NCBI RefSeq assembly: GCF_035555955.1
Contig: NZ_DATMGA010000016.1
Span: forward strand, 1-64,000
Source: Eoetvoesia sp035555955
Lineage (GTDB): Bacteria > Pseudomonadota > Gammaproteobacteria > Burkholderiales > Burkholderiaceae_B
Direction: 5' to 3'
Length of the DNA: 64,000 nucleotides
In this document: in pieces, positions 34,230 through 42,995 of the stretch
Layout: each line of letters starts with the position of its first letter
How positions within the stretch are numbered: the stretch's first letter is position 1
Position numbers and translations under genes: made by a program
The notes under the pieces: model-generated
The model's input: the letters and a program-made list of their open reading frames with translations, nothing else
Told to the model about the DNA's origin: nothing
Databases searched by the model: none

Positions 34230-34625
34230 CTAGTCGGCGCGCGAGCCGCGCTGTATCAGCTCGATCTGGTAGCCGTCGGGATCGGCCACAAAGGCGATGA
34301 CGGTGGTGCCGTGCTTCATGGGGCCCGCCTCGCGGGTTACCTTGCCGCCTTTTTGCTTGATCTTTTCACAGGCGGCGTAGGCGTCATCGACCTCCAGGGC
34401 GATATGGCCGTAGGCATTGCCCAGCGTGTATTCCGAGGTGTCCCAATTGTGGGTCAGCTCGAGCACGGCGCCTTCGCTTTCTTCCTGGTAGCCGACGAAG
34501 GCCAGCGTAAACCTGCCTTCGGGAAAATCCTTGCGGCGCAATTGCCGCATGCCCAGGACATCGGTGTAGAAAGCGAGCGAGCGGTCCAGGTCGCCGACGC
34601 GCAGCATGGTGTGTAAAAGCCGCAT
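34230..34625 (-). CDS. gloA: Lactoylglutathione lyase (glyoxalase I)
   Basis: 131 residues, starting MRLLHTMLRVGDLDRSLAFY after AAGGAGG. It converts the hemithioacetal of methylglyoxal and glutathione into S-lactoylglutathione. All four metal ligands of the Ni-type enzyme are in place: His5 (LLHTMLRV), the Glu in AVLELTHNW, the His in AYGHIALEV and the Glu in GYQIELIQ. It is the last gene of a minus-strand run glyQ-glyS-gmhB-plsC-ygjP-gloA. The spacing to ygjP (about 100 bp) allows a separate promoter. Confidence 0.95.
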   Translation of the reverse strand: MRLLHTMLRVGDLDRSLAFYTDVLGMRQLRRKDFPEGRFTLAFVGYQEESEGAVLELTHNWDTSEYTLGNAYGHIALEVDDAYAACEKIKQKGGKVTREAGPMKHGTTVIAFVADPDGYQIELIQRGSRAD

Positions 34626-34726
34626 TGAATCCTCCTTGGTAATGCCTACGGCAAGATTGGCCGCATGGCGTGGACGGCCCCATGATACGCCATGTGCCGG
34701 CGGGCGGGATTGTGTTGCTTGTGCTG

Positions 34727-35608
34727 CTAGATGAGGGGCAGGGTGGCCGGGTCGTGCTGGCGCAGGGCATTGCGGGCCTGCTCGAAGCCTGGCAGGATCC
34801 GCTCGACTTCGCGCCAGAAGTCCTTGCTGTGGTTCAGCTCTTTCAGGTGGGCGATCTCGTGCACAATGACGTAGTCGATGATGGCGTGGTCGAAATGAAT
34901 CAGGCGCCAGTTCAGCATGATGTTGCCGTCGCTGCTGCACGAGCCCCAGCGCGTGGCCGCCGACGACAGGCGCCAGCGCCTGGCCCGCAACTGGCTGGTT
35001 TGCTGGAAATGCTCCAGGCGCTGGCCAAACCAGTCCTTGGCCTGCAGTTGCAGCCAGGCATGAGCGCTGTCGCGCACCCGGTGGTGGTCGGCCTGGCGCG
35101 GCAGGGGCAGGAGCAGGGCGTCGCCCTGTTCGGGCGCGAAGGCCCGGCCTTCGAAGCGATGTCCATGCGGAGCCTCGCCCAGGCGCAGGACAATGTTCTT
35201 GCCCAGGTAGGGGATGGTGCCTCCGTCCTGCCAATGGGTGTCGGCCATGGCCAGCTGCTCCTGGCGCGCTTGCCGGACCTGCAGCTTCTTGAGTATCCAG
35301 CGCGATTTTTCCACGACGGTGGCATCGATTTGCGACAGGGTTACCCAGCCGGGCGCCGTGATTTGCAGGCCGTCGTCATTGACGACCAGTCCTATGCTTT
35401 TGCGTCGCGAACGCCGCAGCACGAAGCCGATTACCTGGTCCGGGGTGCGCACCTCGCGCCAGCGGGCGCCGGCGGGCAGGTCGGGCGGGCAGGTTGTGAC
35501 GATGGGCGCCATGGCTTCGGGGCGCCGCTCAGGCGGCGCCGGCGGAACAGCCGGGCCCGGGCTGGCGTCGTCGGGGCCGAAAAGGTCAAGTTGTTGAACC
35601 GGACTCAT
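34727..35608 (-). CDS. YgjP-like metallopeptidase domain protein (DUF45)
   Basis: 293 residues. The C-terminal half shows the metal site of the YgjP/WLM-type zincins: DYVIVHEIAHLKELNHSKDFW, with HExxH and a third His at the usual spacing. Upstream, ATRWGSCSSDGNIMLNWRLIHF is the other strongly conserved block of this family. The N-terminal 45 residues are Pro-rich and unconserved. The substrate is unknown; the E. coli homologue YgjP is poorly characterised. It overlaps plsC by 23 bp, so the two are coupled. Confidence 0.88.
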   Translation of the reverse strand: MSPVQQLDLFGPDDASPGPAVPPAPPERRPEAMAPIVTTCPPDLPAGARWREVRTPDQVIGFVLRRSRRKSIGLVVNDDGLQITAPGWVTLSQIDATVVEKSRWILKKLQVRQARQEQLAMADTHWQDGGTIPYLGKNIVLRLGEAPHGHRFEGRAFAPEQGDALLLPLPRQADHHRVRDSAHAWLQLQAKDWFGQRLEHFQQTSQLRARRWRLSSAATRWGSCSSDGNIMLNWRLIHFDHAIIDYVIVHEIAHLKELNHSKDFWREVERILPGFEQARNALRQHDPATLPLI

Positions 35609-36323
35609 AGCGTTCGGGGTTCAGCCGGCGCATTTCGTCTTCGATCCATTGCTGGACTTTGCGGTTCAGCGCTTCGGCGCTGAGACCCGCGCTGTCGATG
35701 GGCGGGCCGATGGACACGGTGACGAGGCCGGGCTTTTTGATGAAGGCGTTGCGTGGCCAGCATTCGCCCGCGTTGTGGGCGATGGGAATGACCACCGCGC
35801 CGGTGCGGGTGGCAAGCAGGGCGCCCCCCATTTTATAGCGCCCGGTCTTGCCGGGGGGCATGCGGGTGCCTTCGGGGAAAATCACGGGCCAGCGGCCTTC
35901 GTCCAGCCGCTGCTGGCCGACGCGCACGACCTGTTCGAAGGCATCGCGCCCTTTGGCGCGGTCGATGGGAATCATGCGCAGCAGCGCCAGGCCCCAGCCG
36001 AAGAAAGGGATGCGATGCAGCTCGCGTTTGTAGATGAAACAGGCTTCGCGGGGCAGGAAGATGGGAAGGAACAGCGTTTCCCAGGCCGATTGATGCTTGG
36101 CAAGCACGATGGCGGGGCCGTCGGGCAGGTTCTCTGCGCCCTTGACCTGCCAGCGTATGCCGGTGATGACCCGGGCCGCCCAGATGGCCAGCGCGGCCCA
36201 GCCCGTGGTCAGGGGATAGCGGATGCGCAGCGGCAGGGGAGCCCAAAGCACGCAGGCCAGGGCGTAGGGAATGACCGTGACGGTCAGGAACAGGGTGAGG
36301 AAAAAAGATCGAATGGCGGCCAC
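35586..36323 (-). CDS. plsC: 1-acyl-sn-glycerol-3-phosphate acyltransferase
   Basis: An inner-membrane acyltransferase of 245 residues from GTG 36323, making phosphatidic acid from lysophosphatidate. There is an N-terminal hydrophobic helix (SFFLTLFLTVTVIPYALACV). The catalytic motif is KHQSAWETLFLP, i.e. H-x4-E instead of the textbook H-x4-D, a variant I recall from other betaproteobacterial PlsC proteins. The substrate motif FPEGTRMPPG and VVIPIAHNAGECW are intact. It starts 3 bp after the gmhB stop codon. Confidence 0.92.
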   Translation of the reverse strand: MAAIRSFFLTLFLTVTVIPYALACVLWAPLPLRIRYPLTTGWAALAIWAARVITGIRWQVKGAENLPDGPAIVLAKHQSAWETLFLPIFLPREACFIYKRELHRIPFFGWGLALLRMIPIDRAKGRDAFEQVVRVGQQRLDEGRWPVIFPEGTRMPPGKTGRYKMGGALLATRTGAVVIPIAHNAGECWPRNAFIKKPGLVTVSIGPPIDSAGLSAEALNRKVQQWIEDEMRRLNPERYESGSTT

Positions 36324-36326
36324 GGT

Positions 36327-36863
36327 TCAGGCTTCCAGCCATAGGTCGACGATGGCCGCCAGGTTGTCGCCGACCTGTGTGCCGGCCGGAAGGTCGCCGG
36401 TATCCCAGGTTTTCTGCCCATTGCCGGTCAGGACCAGCCAGGGGGTGCAGCCCGCCTCGGCGGACGCCTGCAGGTCGCGCAGGGAGTCTCCCACGGCCGG
36501 CACGTTCTGCAGGTCGATGTCGTAGCGGTGCGCGATGTCGAGGAACATGCCGGGCTTGGGCTTGCGGCATGCGCAGCCGTCGTCCGGCCCGTGCGGGCAC
36601 AGGAAGATGGAGTCGATGTGCCCGCCCAGCTGCGCCAGTTCGCTGCGCATCTTGGCATGGATGGCGTTGAGCGTTTCGGTGCTGAACAGGCCTCGCGCCA
36701 ACCCCGACTGGTTGCTGGCGACGACGACCCGCCAGCCCGCCTGGGACAGGCGGGCGATGGCCTCCAGGCTGCCCGGCAGGGCGACCCATTCGTCGGGGCT
36801 TTTGACGAAGGCGCTGCTGTCGTGATTGATGACGCCGTCGCGATCCAATATGACGAGTTTCAC
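36327..36863 (-). CDS. gmhB: D-glycero-beta-D-manno-heptose 1,7-bisphosphate 7-phosphatase
   Basis: A HAD phosphatase of 178 residues, part of ADP-heptose synthesis for the LPS inner core. HAD motif I is LVILDRDGVINHDS, motif II ASNQSGL, and the zinc-binding Cys loop CPHGPDDGCACRKPKPGM is typical for GmhB. Start codon GTG 36863 overlaps the glyS stop (GTGA). The position between glyS and plsC is conserved in related Burkholderiales as I recall. Confidence 0.93.
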   Translation of the reverse strand: MKLVILDRDGVINHDSSAFVKSPDEWVALPGSLEAIARLSQAGWRVVVASNQSGLARGLFSTETLNAIHAKMRSELAQLGGHIDSIFLCPHGPDDGCACRKPKPGMFLDIAHRYDIDLQNVPAVGDSLRDLQASAEAGCTPWLVLTGNGQKTWDTGDLPAGTQVGDNLAAIVDLWLEA

Positions 36864-39013
36864 TGGGCCAGCCTCGAAATGTCCGCGATCCGGTTCATGA
36901 CGCCGTGCAGGTCGTTGAGCAGGGCCAGACGGTTGGCGCGCACCGCCGGATCTTCGGCCATGACCATGATGTCGGCGAAGAATGCGTCGACGGCGCTACG
37001 GGCTTGCGCCAAGGTGGCCAGGCTGTCGGTGAAGTTGCCTTGCGCGAATTGAACCTCGGCCTGGGGCTTGAGCTTGTCGATGGTTTGCGCCAGCGCCTGT
37101 TCGGCCGGCTCGCTGAGCCGGGCGGCGTCGACCTTGCCCACGGCGCTGTCGGCCTTTTTAAGCAGGTTGGCGATGCGCTTGTTGGCGGCGGCCAGGCTGG
37201 CCGCTTCGGGGCGTACGGCGAAGCTTGCGCAAGCCTGTATGCGCGGCAGGACTTCGTGCAGCGGGGGCTGCAGGGCGAGCACGGCGTCGATGACGTTGCG
37301 GTCGTAGTCGTTGCCCAGCAGGTTGCGGTAGCGTTCGTAGATGAAGTGCAGGACTTCGGGCGCGGTCTCGGAGTCCAGGCGATGGGCGCCGAACGTGCCT
37401 GCCGCCTGCTCCAGGAGCGGGCGTATGTGCAGCCCCGCGGCGTCCGGTATGGCCAGGTAGCCGCCTGCGCCAAGCTGCTCGAAGGCGCTGATGATGCCCA
37501 GTGCGGCGCGGCGCAGGCCGAAGGGGTCGCGTTCGCCGGTGGGAACCAGGCCTATGCCCCAGATGCCGACCAGGGTTTCGACGCGCTCCGCGATGAACAG
37601 AATGATGGACGTGATGGTTTCCTGCGTGGCCGGCTCGTCGATGCGGATGCGGTATTGGTCGCGCAGGGCGCGCACGACTTCGTCGGCCTCGCCGTCGGCC
37701 TGGGCATAGTAGGCGCCCATGATGCCCTGCAGCTCGGGAAACTCGGCGACCATATTGGAGTTCAGGTCGGCCTTGGCCAGCAGGGCGGCGCGATCCGCCG
37801 GCGAACCGTCGGCGTCGAGCTTGCCGGCCAGGTAGCCGGCGATTTCCCGCACGCGGGCCACACGCTCAAGTTGCGAGCCCAGCTTGTTGTGGTAGACACT
37901 GTTGGCCAGGGTCTCGACGCGCGCGGCCAGGGGCGTTTTGCGGTCCTGCTCGAAAAAGAACTGGGCATCGGCCAGGCGCGGCCGGACCACGCGCTCGTTG
38001 CCGTGGATGATGTTGGACGGATCGCCGACCTGCATATTGCTGACGATGAGGAAGCGGTGCGTGAGCCGGTCGGTGCCGGGCTCGAACAGCGGGAAGTACT
38101 TTTGATTCAGCCGCATGGTCAGGATCAGGCATTCCGGCGGCACGCTCAGGAACTGCTCGTCGAATTGGCCGACGTATACCGTGGGGTGCTCGACCAGGGC
38201 GGTGACTTCATCGAGCAGGGCTTCGACGGCCGGGTCGTTGCCCAGCGTGGCGCCGAGTTCCCGGGCGCGAGCCTGCAATTGCTCGTCGATGGCCTGGCGG
38301 CGCTGGTTGAACGAGGCCACGACCTTGCCGGTGGACAGCAGTTGCTGCGCGTAGGCGTCGGCTTGCTCGATGGCAAAGGGCGCGGGCGCCATGAAGCGGT
38401 GGCCCTGCGTGAGCCGGTCCGCATCCAGGCCCAGTGTATGCACGGCGACGACGTCGTTCCCCCACAGTGCAACCAGCCGGTGCGCGGGACGCACGAACTT
38501 GACGCTGGTGACGCCGTCGGCCAGCTGGTAGCGCATGACCTTGGGAATGGGAAGGGAGGCAATGGCATGATCCAGCGCCTCTTGCAGCCCGTCGGCCAGG
38601 GTGCTGCCGGCGGCCGTGCCTTTGGCGTACAGGTAGTCCTGCTTGCCGTCGGATTCGTGGACGAGCTGGTCCACGCCCAGGTGTCCCAGGCCTTTGCCGG
38701 CGAGCTTCTTGGCCAGGGCGGGCGTGGCCTGGCCGTCGGCGGTCAGGCCGACCGATGCCGGCATGAGTTTTTCGGTGTAGCTTTGTTCGGGCGCCCGGCC
38801 CAGAACCTGGCTGATATGTACGGCCAGGCGTCGCGGCGTGGCGTAATCGGCAGCGACGCTGCCTTCGCCCAGAAGATTCTTTTTGGCCAGCACCAAGCGT
38901 ATGCCTTCGGCGAAAGCCTGGCCCAGCTTGTTCAGCGCTTTGGGGGGGAGCTCTTCGGTAAGCAGCTCGACCAGCAGCGAGCGGGTTTCAAGGGAGGAAG
39001 ACGCCGCGGTCAT
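36860..39013 (-). CDS. glyS: Glycine--tRNA ligase beta subunit
   Basis: 717 residues, the beta subunit of the alpha2beta2 bacterial glycyl-tRNA synthetase. The N-terminal part opens LLVELLTEELPPKALNKLGQAFAEGI, and the core has ATPRRLAVHI, the HD-like region and VRPAHRLVALWGNDVV. A C-terminal anticodon-binding DALR-type domain ends with ADIMVMAEDPAVRANRLALLNDL, the family's conserved finish. Its ATG overlaps the glyQ stop (TAATG). Together with GlyQ it charges tRNA-Gly. Confidence 0.96.
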   Translation of the reverse strand: MTAASSSLETRSLLVELLTEELPPKALNKLGQAFAEGIRLVLAKKNLLGEGSVAADYATPRRLAVHISQVLGRAPEQSYTEKLMPASVGLTADGQATPALAKKLAGKGLGHLGVDQLVHESDGKQDYLYAKGTAAGSTLADGLQEALDHAIASLPIPKVMRYQLADGVTSVKFVRPAHRLVALWGNDVVAVHTLGLDADRLTQGHRFMAPAPFAIEQADAYAQQLLSTGKVVASFNQRRQAIDEQLQARARELGATLGNDPAVEALLDEVTALVEHPTVYVGQFDEQFLSVPPECLILTMRLNQKYFPLFEPGTDRLTHRFLIVSNMQVGDPSNIIHGNERVVRPRLADAQFFFEQDRKTPLAARVETLANSVYHNKLGSQLERVARVREIAGYLAGKLDADGSPADRAALLAKADLNSNMVAEFPELQGIMGAYYAQADGEADEVVRALRDQYRIRIDEPATQETITSIILFIAERVETLVGIWGIGLVPTGERDPFGLRRAALGIISAFEQLGAGGYLAIPDAAGLHIRPLLEQAAGTFGAHRLDSETAPEVLHFIYERYRNLLGNDYDRNVIDAVLALQPPLHEVLPRIQACASFAVRPEAASLAAANKRIANLLKKADSAVGKVDAARLSEPAEQALAQTIDKLKPQAEVQFAQGNFTDSLATLAQARSAVDAFFADIMVMAEDPAVRANRLALLNDLHGVMNRIADISRLAQ

Positions 39014-39921
39014 TATGCGGCCTCCGTGGTGAGGCGATTGCCAAGCATGGGAAAGCCCAGTTTTTCTCGTGAGTCAAAGTAGGCCTGGGCGACGGAGCGC
39101 GACAGGTTGCGTATGCGGCCGATGTAGGCGGCGCGTTCGGTGACGCTGATGGCGCCGCGTGCATCCAGCAGGTTGAAGGTGTGGGCCGCCTTGAGCGTTG
39201 CCTCGTAGGCGGGCAGCGCCAAAGGAACCTCGATGAGGCGCGACGCTTCAGCCTCGTAGTCGTTGAAATGGGACACCAGCATCGCCGTGGATGCGTATTC
39301 GAAGTTGTAGGTGGATTGCTCCACTTCGTTCTGGTGGAAGACGTCGCGGTACAGCACGCGCTGCCCGTTGGCGCCTTCGGTCCAGACCAGGTCGTAGACG
39401 CTTTCCACGCCCTGCAGGTACATGGCCAGGCGTTCCAGGCCATAGGTGATTTCGCCGGTGGCGGGGGTGCAGTCCAGGCCGCCAACCTGCTGGAAGTAGG
39501 TGAACTGCGTGACCTCCATGCCGTTGAGCCAGACCTCCCAGCCCAGGCCCCAGGCGCCCAGGGTGGGGTTTTCCCAGTCGTCTTCGACGAAGCGGATATC
39601 GTGCTGTTGCGGGTCGATGCCCAGCGCTTTCAATGAATCGATGTAGAGATCGAGGATTTCGGGGGGGGCGGGCTTGAGCACGACCTGGAATTGGTAGTAG
39701 TGCTGCAGCCGGTTGGGGTTTTCGCCGTAGCGGCCGTCCTTGGGGCGGCGCGAGGGCTGGACGTAGGCGGCGCGCCAGGGCTCGGGGCCGATGGCACGCA
39801 GGAACGTGGCGGTGTGCGAGGTTCCGGCGCCCACTTCCATGTCGTAGGGCTGAAGAAGGGCGCAACCCTGTTTGTCCCAGTATTGCTGGAGCGTCAGAAT
39901 AATTTGCTGAAAAGTAAGCAT
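39013..39921 (-). CDS. glyQ: Glycine--tRNA ligase alpha subunit
   Basis: 302 residues, the catalytic alpha subunit. Typical class II motifs are seen: FQQIILTLQQYWDKQGC at the start, LQPYDMEVGAGTSHTATFLRA, VQPSRRPKDGRYGENPNRLQ, HYYQFQVVLKPAP, and DLVWTEGANG. It is the first gene of the minus-strand run down to gloA. The 185 bp to the divergent enoyl-CoA hydratase gene should carry both promoters. Confidence 0.97.
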   Translation of the reverse strand: MLTFQQIILTLQQYWDKQGCALLQPYDMEVGAGTSHTATFLRAIGPEPWRAAYVQPSRRPKDGRYGENPNRLQHYYQFQVVLKPAPPEILDLYIDSLKALGIDPQQHDIRFVEDDWENPTLGAWGLGWEVWLNGMEVTQFTYFQQVGGLDCTPATGEITYGLERLAMYLQGVESVYDLVWTEGANGQRVLYRDVFHQNEVEQSTYNFEYASTAMLVSHFNDYEAEASRLIEVPLALPAYEATLKAAHTFNLLDARGAISVTERAAYIGRIRNLSRSVAQAYFDSREKLGFPMLGNRLTTEAA

Positions 39922-40106
39922 GAGCGAAAGCCAGTGAAGCGAGTGACCGCAAAGACTAGGATTTTACCGTGCTTCGGCGCAAGCGATGGCCGCGGGCAGT
40001 TCGCGCGATTTTCAGGAGGGGGCGGATTGGTCGTATCATAATAGGTTTAAGGTTCAATTTTTTTCATGGTACAGCGCGTGGCGCTTCGATTCGAGGGGAT
40101 GGATTC

Positions 40107-40874
40107 ATGTCAGATCTGGTAAAGGTGGATGTCGTCGATCGTGTGATGGTCATCACGATCAATCGTCCTGAGGCACGCAATGCCATCAATTACGAAACGG
40201 CGCACGAAATGGCGCGGGCGTTCGAGGATCTGGACGCCCGCGACGATGTGGCGCTGGGCATCCTGATGGGGGCGGGCGGCACGTTTTCGTCGGGCATGGA
40301 CCTGAAAGCGTTCGCGGCGACCGGCCAGCGGCCGCTGGTGGCGGGGCGCGGTTTTGGCGGCCTGTGCGAACAGGCGCCCAAAAAGCCGCTCATCGCCGCC
40401 GTCGAAGGTTACGCCCTGGCGGGGGGCTGTGAACTGGCCCTGGCCTGCGACCTGATCGTCGCGGCCAACAACGCCAATTTCGGCCTGCCCGAAACCAAGC
40501 GCGGCCTGGTCGCCAGCTCGGGCGGCATGCTGCGCCTGCCCCAGCGCATTCCCTACCATATTGCCATGGAGGCCATACTGACCGGCGAAATGCTGCCCGC
40601 CCAGCGAGCCTACGACCATGGCCTGGTCAATCGCCTGACCGAGCCGGGGCAGGCCCTGGAAGGTGCTTTGGCCCTGGGTCGCATCATTGCGGCCAACGGC
40701 CCGCTGGCGGTGCAGACCGCCAAGAAAATCGTCAACGAAGCCAAAGACTGGCGCCAGGCCGACATGTTCGACCTGCAGCGTCCGCGCGTGGCGCACATCT
40801 TCGCTTCGGCCGACGCCAAAGAGGGCGCCACGGCGTTCGCCGAAAAACGCAAGCCGGTCTGGCAGGGCAAGTAG
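40107..40874 (+). CDS. Enoyl-CoA hydratase/isomerase family protein (crotonase)
   Basis: 255 residues from ATG 40107. The crotonase fold is clear: VMVITINRPEARNAIN at the N-terminus, GAGGTFSSGMDLKAFAATG as oxyanion-hole loop 1, KPLIAAVEGYALAGGCELALACDLIVA as loop 2, then GLPETKRGLVASSGGMLRLPQRIPYHIAME. In true hydratases two Glu residues are catalytic; the first is present as GCELALA and the second position reads PETKRG. The substrate is not predictable. It stands alone, 95 bp before fumarase, so a joint transcript is possible. Confidence 0.88.
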   Translation: MSDLVKVDVVDRVMVITINRPEARNAINYETAHEMARAFEDLDARDDVALGILMGAGGTFSSGMDLKAFAATGQRPLVAGRGFGGLCEQAPKKPLIAAVEGYALAGGCELALACDLIVAANNANFGLPETKRGLVASSGGMLRLPQRIPYHIAMEAILTGEMLPAQRAYDHGLVNRLTEPGQALEGALALGRIIAANGPLAVQTAKKIVNEAKDWRQADMFDLQRPRVAHIFASADAKEGATAFAEKRKPVWQGK

Positions 40875-40969
40875 ATTTCCCCCGGAGCGAAACCGGGCGC
40901 AGCAAGTCATGGTCCGGCAAGGCAAGCGCTGCCGCCGGACAAATTTTTTTATTTTTCAATCAAAGTGTC

Positions 40970-42493
40970 ATGACAACGATCATCAAAGAAAACGATTTGA
41001 TCCAGTCCATTGCGGACGCGGTGCAATTCATCAGCTTCTATCATCCCGCCGACTACATCCAGCATCTGGCCCGCGCCTACCAGCGCGAGCAAAGTCCGGC
41101 GGCCAAGGACGCCATTGCCCAGATCCTCACCAATTCGCGCATGTGCGCCGAAGGCCATCGGCCCATTTGCCAGGACACCGGCATCGTCAACGTCTTCCTG
41201 AAGATCGGCATGAACGTGCGCCTGGACACCCAGCGCAGCCTGCAGGAGCTCTGTGACGAAGGCGTGCGCCAGGGCTATACCAACCCCGACAATCCGCTGC
41301 GCGCCTCGGTGCTGAACGACCCGCTGTTCACGCGCAAGAACACGCGCGACAACACCCCCTGTATCGTGAACGTCGAACTGGTGGAAGGCAGCTCGGTCGA
41401 CGTGCAGGTTGCGGCCAAGGGCGGCGGCTCCGAAAACAAGTCCAAGTTCGCCATGCTCAATCCCAGCGATTCGCTGGTCGACTGGGTGCTCAAGACGGTG
41501 CCCGTCATGGGCGCCGGCTGGTGTCCGCCGGGCATGTTGGGCATCGGCGTGGGCGGCACGGCTGAAAAAGCCATGCTGATGGCCAAGCAGTCGCTGATGG
41601 ACGACATCGACATGTACGAGCTGCTGCAGCGAGGTCCGCAGAACAAGTTGGAAGAGCTGCGCATCGAGCTCTACGAAAAGGTCAACGCGCTGGGCATCGG
41701 CGCGCAGGGTCTGGGCGGCCTTACCACCGTGCTGGATGTCAAGATCAAGACCTTCCCGACGCACGCGGCCTCCAAGCCGGTGGCCATGATCCCCAATTGT
41801 GCCGCGACGCGCCATGTGCATTTCGTGCTCGACGGCTCGGGCCCGGCGGTGCTGACGCCGCCTTCCTTGTCGGACTGGCCCGATGTAAATTGGGCGCCCG
41901 ATTACAACAAGTCGCTGCAGGTCGACCTGAACACGCTGACCAAAGAGCAGGTGGCCAGCTGGAAGCCGGGCCAGACCTTGCTGCTGTCGGGCAAGATGCT
42001 TACCGGCCGCGACGCGGCGCACAAGCGCATCCAGGAAATGCTCGAGCGCGGCGAGCCGCTGCCGGTCGACTTCCGCAACCGTGTCATTTATTACGTCGGC
42101 CCGGTGGATCCCGTCCGCGACGAAGTGGTGGGCCCGGCAGGCCCCACCACGGCGACGCGCATGGACAAGTTCACCGACATGATGCTGGAAAAGACCGGCC
42201 TGATCTCCATGATCGGCAAGGCCGAGCGCGGCCCCGTCGCCATCGAGTCCATCCGCAAGCACGGTTCGGCCTATCTCATGGCCGTGGGCGGTTCGGCCTA
42301 CCTGGTTTCCAAGGCCATACGCGGCGCCAAGGTCGTGGGCTTCGAGGACCTGGGCATGGAAGCCATCTACGAGTTCGACGTCAAGGACATGCCGGTTACC
42401 GTGGCGGTGGATTCCACCGGAACCTCGGTGCACGACACCGGTCCGCGCGAGTGGAAGGCCCGTATCGCCGAGATCGCGATCATGCCGGTTTAG
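40970..42493 (+). CDS. fumA: Fumarate hydratase class I (4Fe-4S)
   Basis: 507 residues of the iron-sulfur type I fumarase with fused alpha and beta domains, converting fumarate to L-malate in the TCA cycle. The alpha part has GHRPICQDTGIVNVFLKIGM (first cluster Cys), GGSENKSKFAMLNPSDS, GWCPPGMLGIGVGGTAEKAM, and PNCAATRHVHFVLDG. The beta part has LLLSGKMLTGRDAAHKRI and GPTTATRMDKFTDMM. It may also receive fumarate from maleate generated by the nic pathway. Oxygen-labile class I fumarases often coexist with a FumC, which is not in this window. Confidence 0.93.
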   Translation: MTTIIKENDLIQSIADAVQFISFYHPADYIQHLARAYQREQSPAAKDAIAQILTNSRMCAEGHRPICQDTGIVNVFLKIGMNVRLDTQRSLQELCDEGVRQGYTNPDNPLRASVLNDPLFTRKNTRDNTPCIVNVELVEGSSVDVQVAAKGGGSENKSKFAMLNPSDSLVDWVLKTVPVMGAGWCPPGMLGIGVGGTAEKAMLMAKQSLMDDIDMYELLQRGPQNKLEELRIELYEKVNALGIGAQGLGGLTTVLDVKIKTFPTHAASKPVAMIPNCAATRHVHFVLDGSGPAVLTPPSLSDWPDVNWAPDYNKSLQVDLNTLTKEQVASWKPGQTLLLSGKMLTGRDAAHKRIQEMLERGEPLPVDFRNRVIYYVGPVDPVRDEVVGPAGPTTATRMDKFTDMMLEKTGLISMIGKAERGPVAIESIRKHGSAYLMAVGGSAYLVSKAIRGAKVVGFEDLGMEAIYEFDVKDMPVTVAVDSTGTSVHDTGPREWKARIAEIAIMPV

Positions 42494-42514
42494 CCGTTTC
42501 CATGTAAAGCAAGG

Positions 42515-42988
42515 TCAGGGCAGGCGCTGCAGGCCCTGGCCGGCGCATTGCGCCAGCAAGTCGTCCACGGAGCCCTGCGCCAGCCGCAGGCCGGGCGCAA
42601 GATCTCCAAGTGGTTGCAGAACAAATGCACGCTCGTGCATGCGAGGATGCGGCACGACCAGTCTTGGCGTGTCGATGGCCAGGTCGCCGTACAGCAGCAA
42701 ATCCAGATCCAGGGTGCGTGGCGCGTTGCGGTAGGGGCGCATGCGGCCGTGCGCCTGCTCGATTTGCTGCAGCACGTCGAGCAGCGCCAGGGGCGCCAGC
42801 CCGGTTTGCACGCTGGCTACGGCATTGACGTAGTCGGGGCCGCTGGAGTCGATGGGCGCCGTCCGGTAGAACGGCGAAAGCCGCAAGCCGTCGATGCCGG
42901 GCGTGCCGGCCAGCTCGCGCGCGGCCTGCCGCAACGTGGCTTGCGCTTCGCCCAGGTTCGCGCCCAGGCCGATGTAGGCAAGCGCCAT
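42515..42988 (-). CDS. folK: 2-amino-4-hydroxy-6-hydroxymethyldihydropteridine pyrophosphokinase
   Basis: 157 residues from ATG 42988. HPPK transfers pyrophosphate to 6-hydroxymethyl-dihydropterin in folate synthesis. The hallmarks are MALAYIGLGANLGEAQATL, LSPFYRTAPIDSSGPDYVNAV, and the signature RNAPRTLDLDLLLYGD followed by PHPRMHERAFVLQPL. The frame extends upstream through pcnB and is not used. It follows pcnB by 7 bp, so the two form an operon as in many proteobacteria. Confidence 0.96.
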   Translation of the reverse strand: MALAYIGLGANLGEAQATLRQAARELAGTPGIDGLRLSPFYRTAPIDSSGPDYVNAVASVQTGLAPLALLDVLQQIEQAHGRMRPYRNAPRTLDLDLLLYGDLAIDTPRLVVPHPRMHERAFVLQPLGDLAPGLRLAQGSVDDLLAQCAGQGLQRLP

Positions 42989-42995
42989 GGAAGGT

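Noticed and set aside
35586..36323. PlsC with H-x4-E in place of H-x4-D as a sign of inactivity
   Set aside because: I recall the KHQSxWET variant from other betaproteobacterial and neisserial PlsC proteins, and the other motifs are intact, so no loss of function is claimed.
36905..39082. A 725-codon plus-strand open frame opposite glyS
   Set aside because: Pure antisense shadow of a well conserved tRNA synthetase gene; the composition is atypical for a protein.
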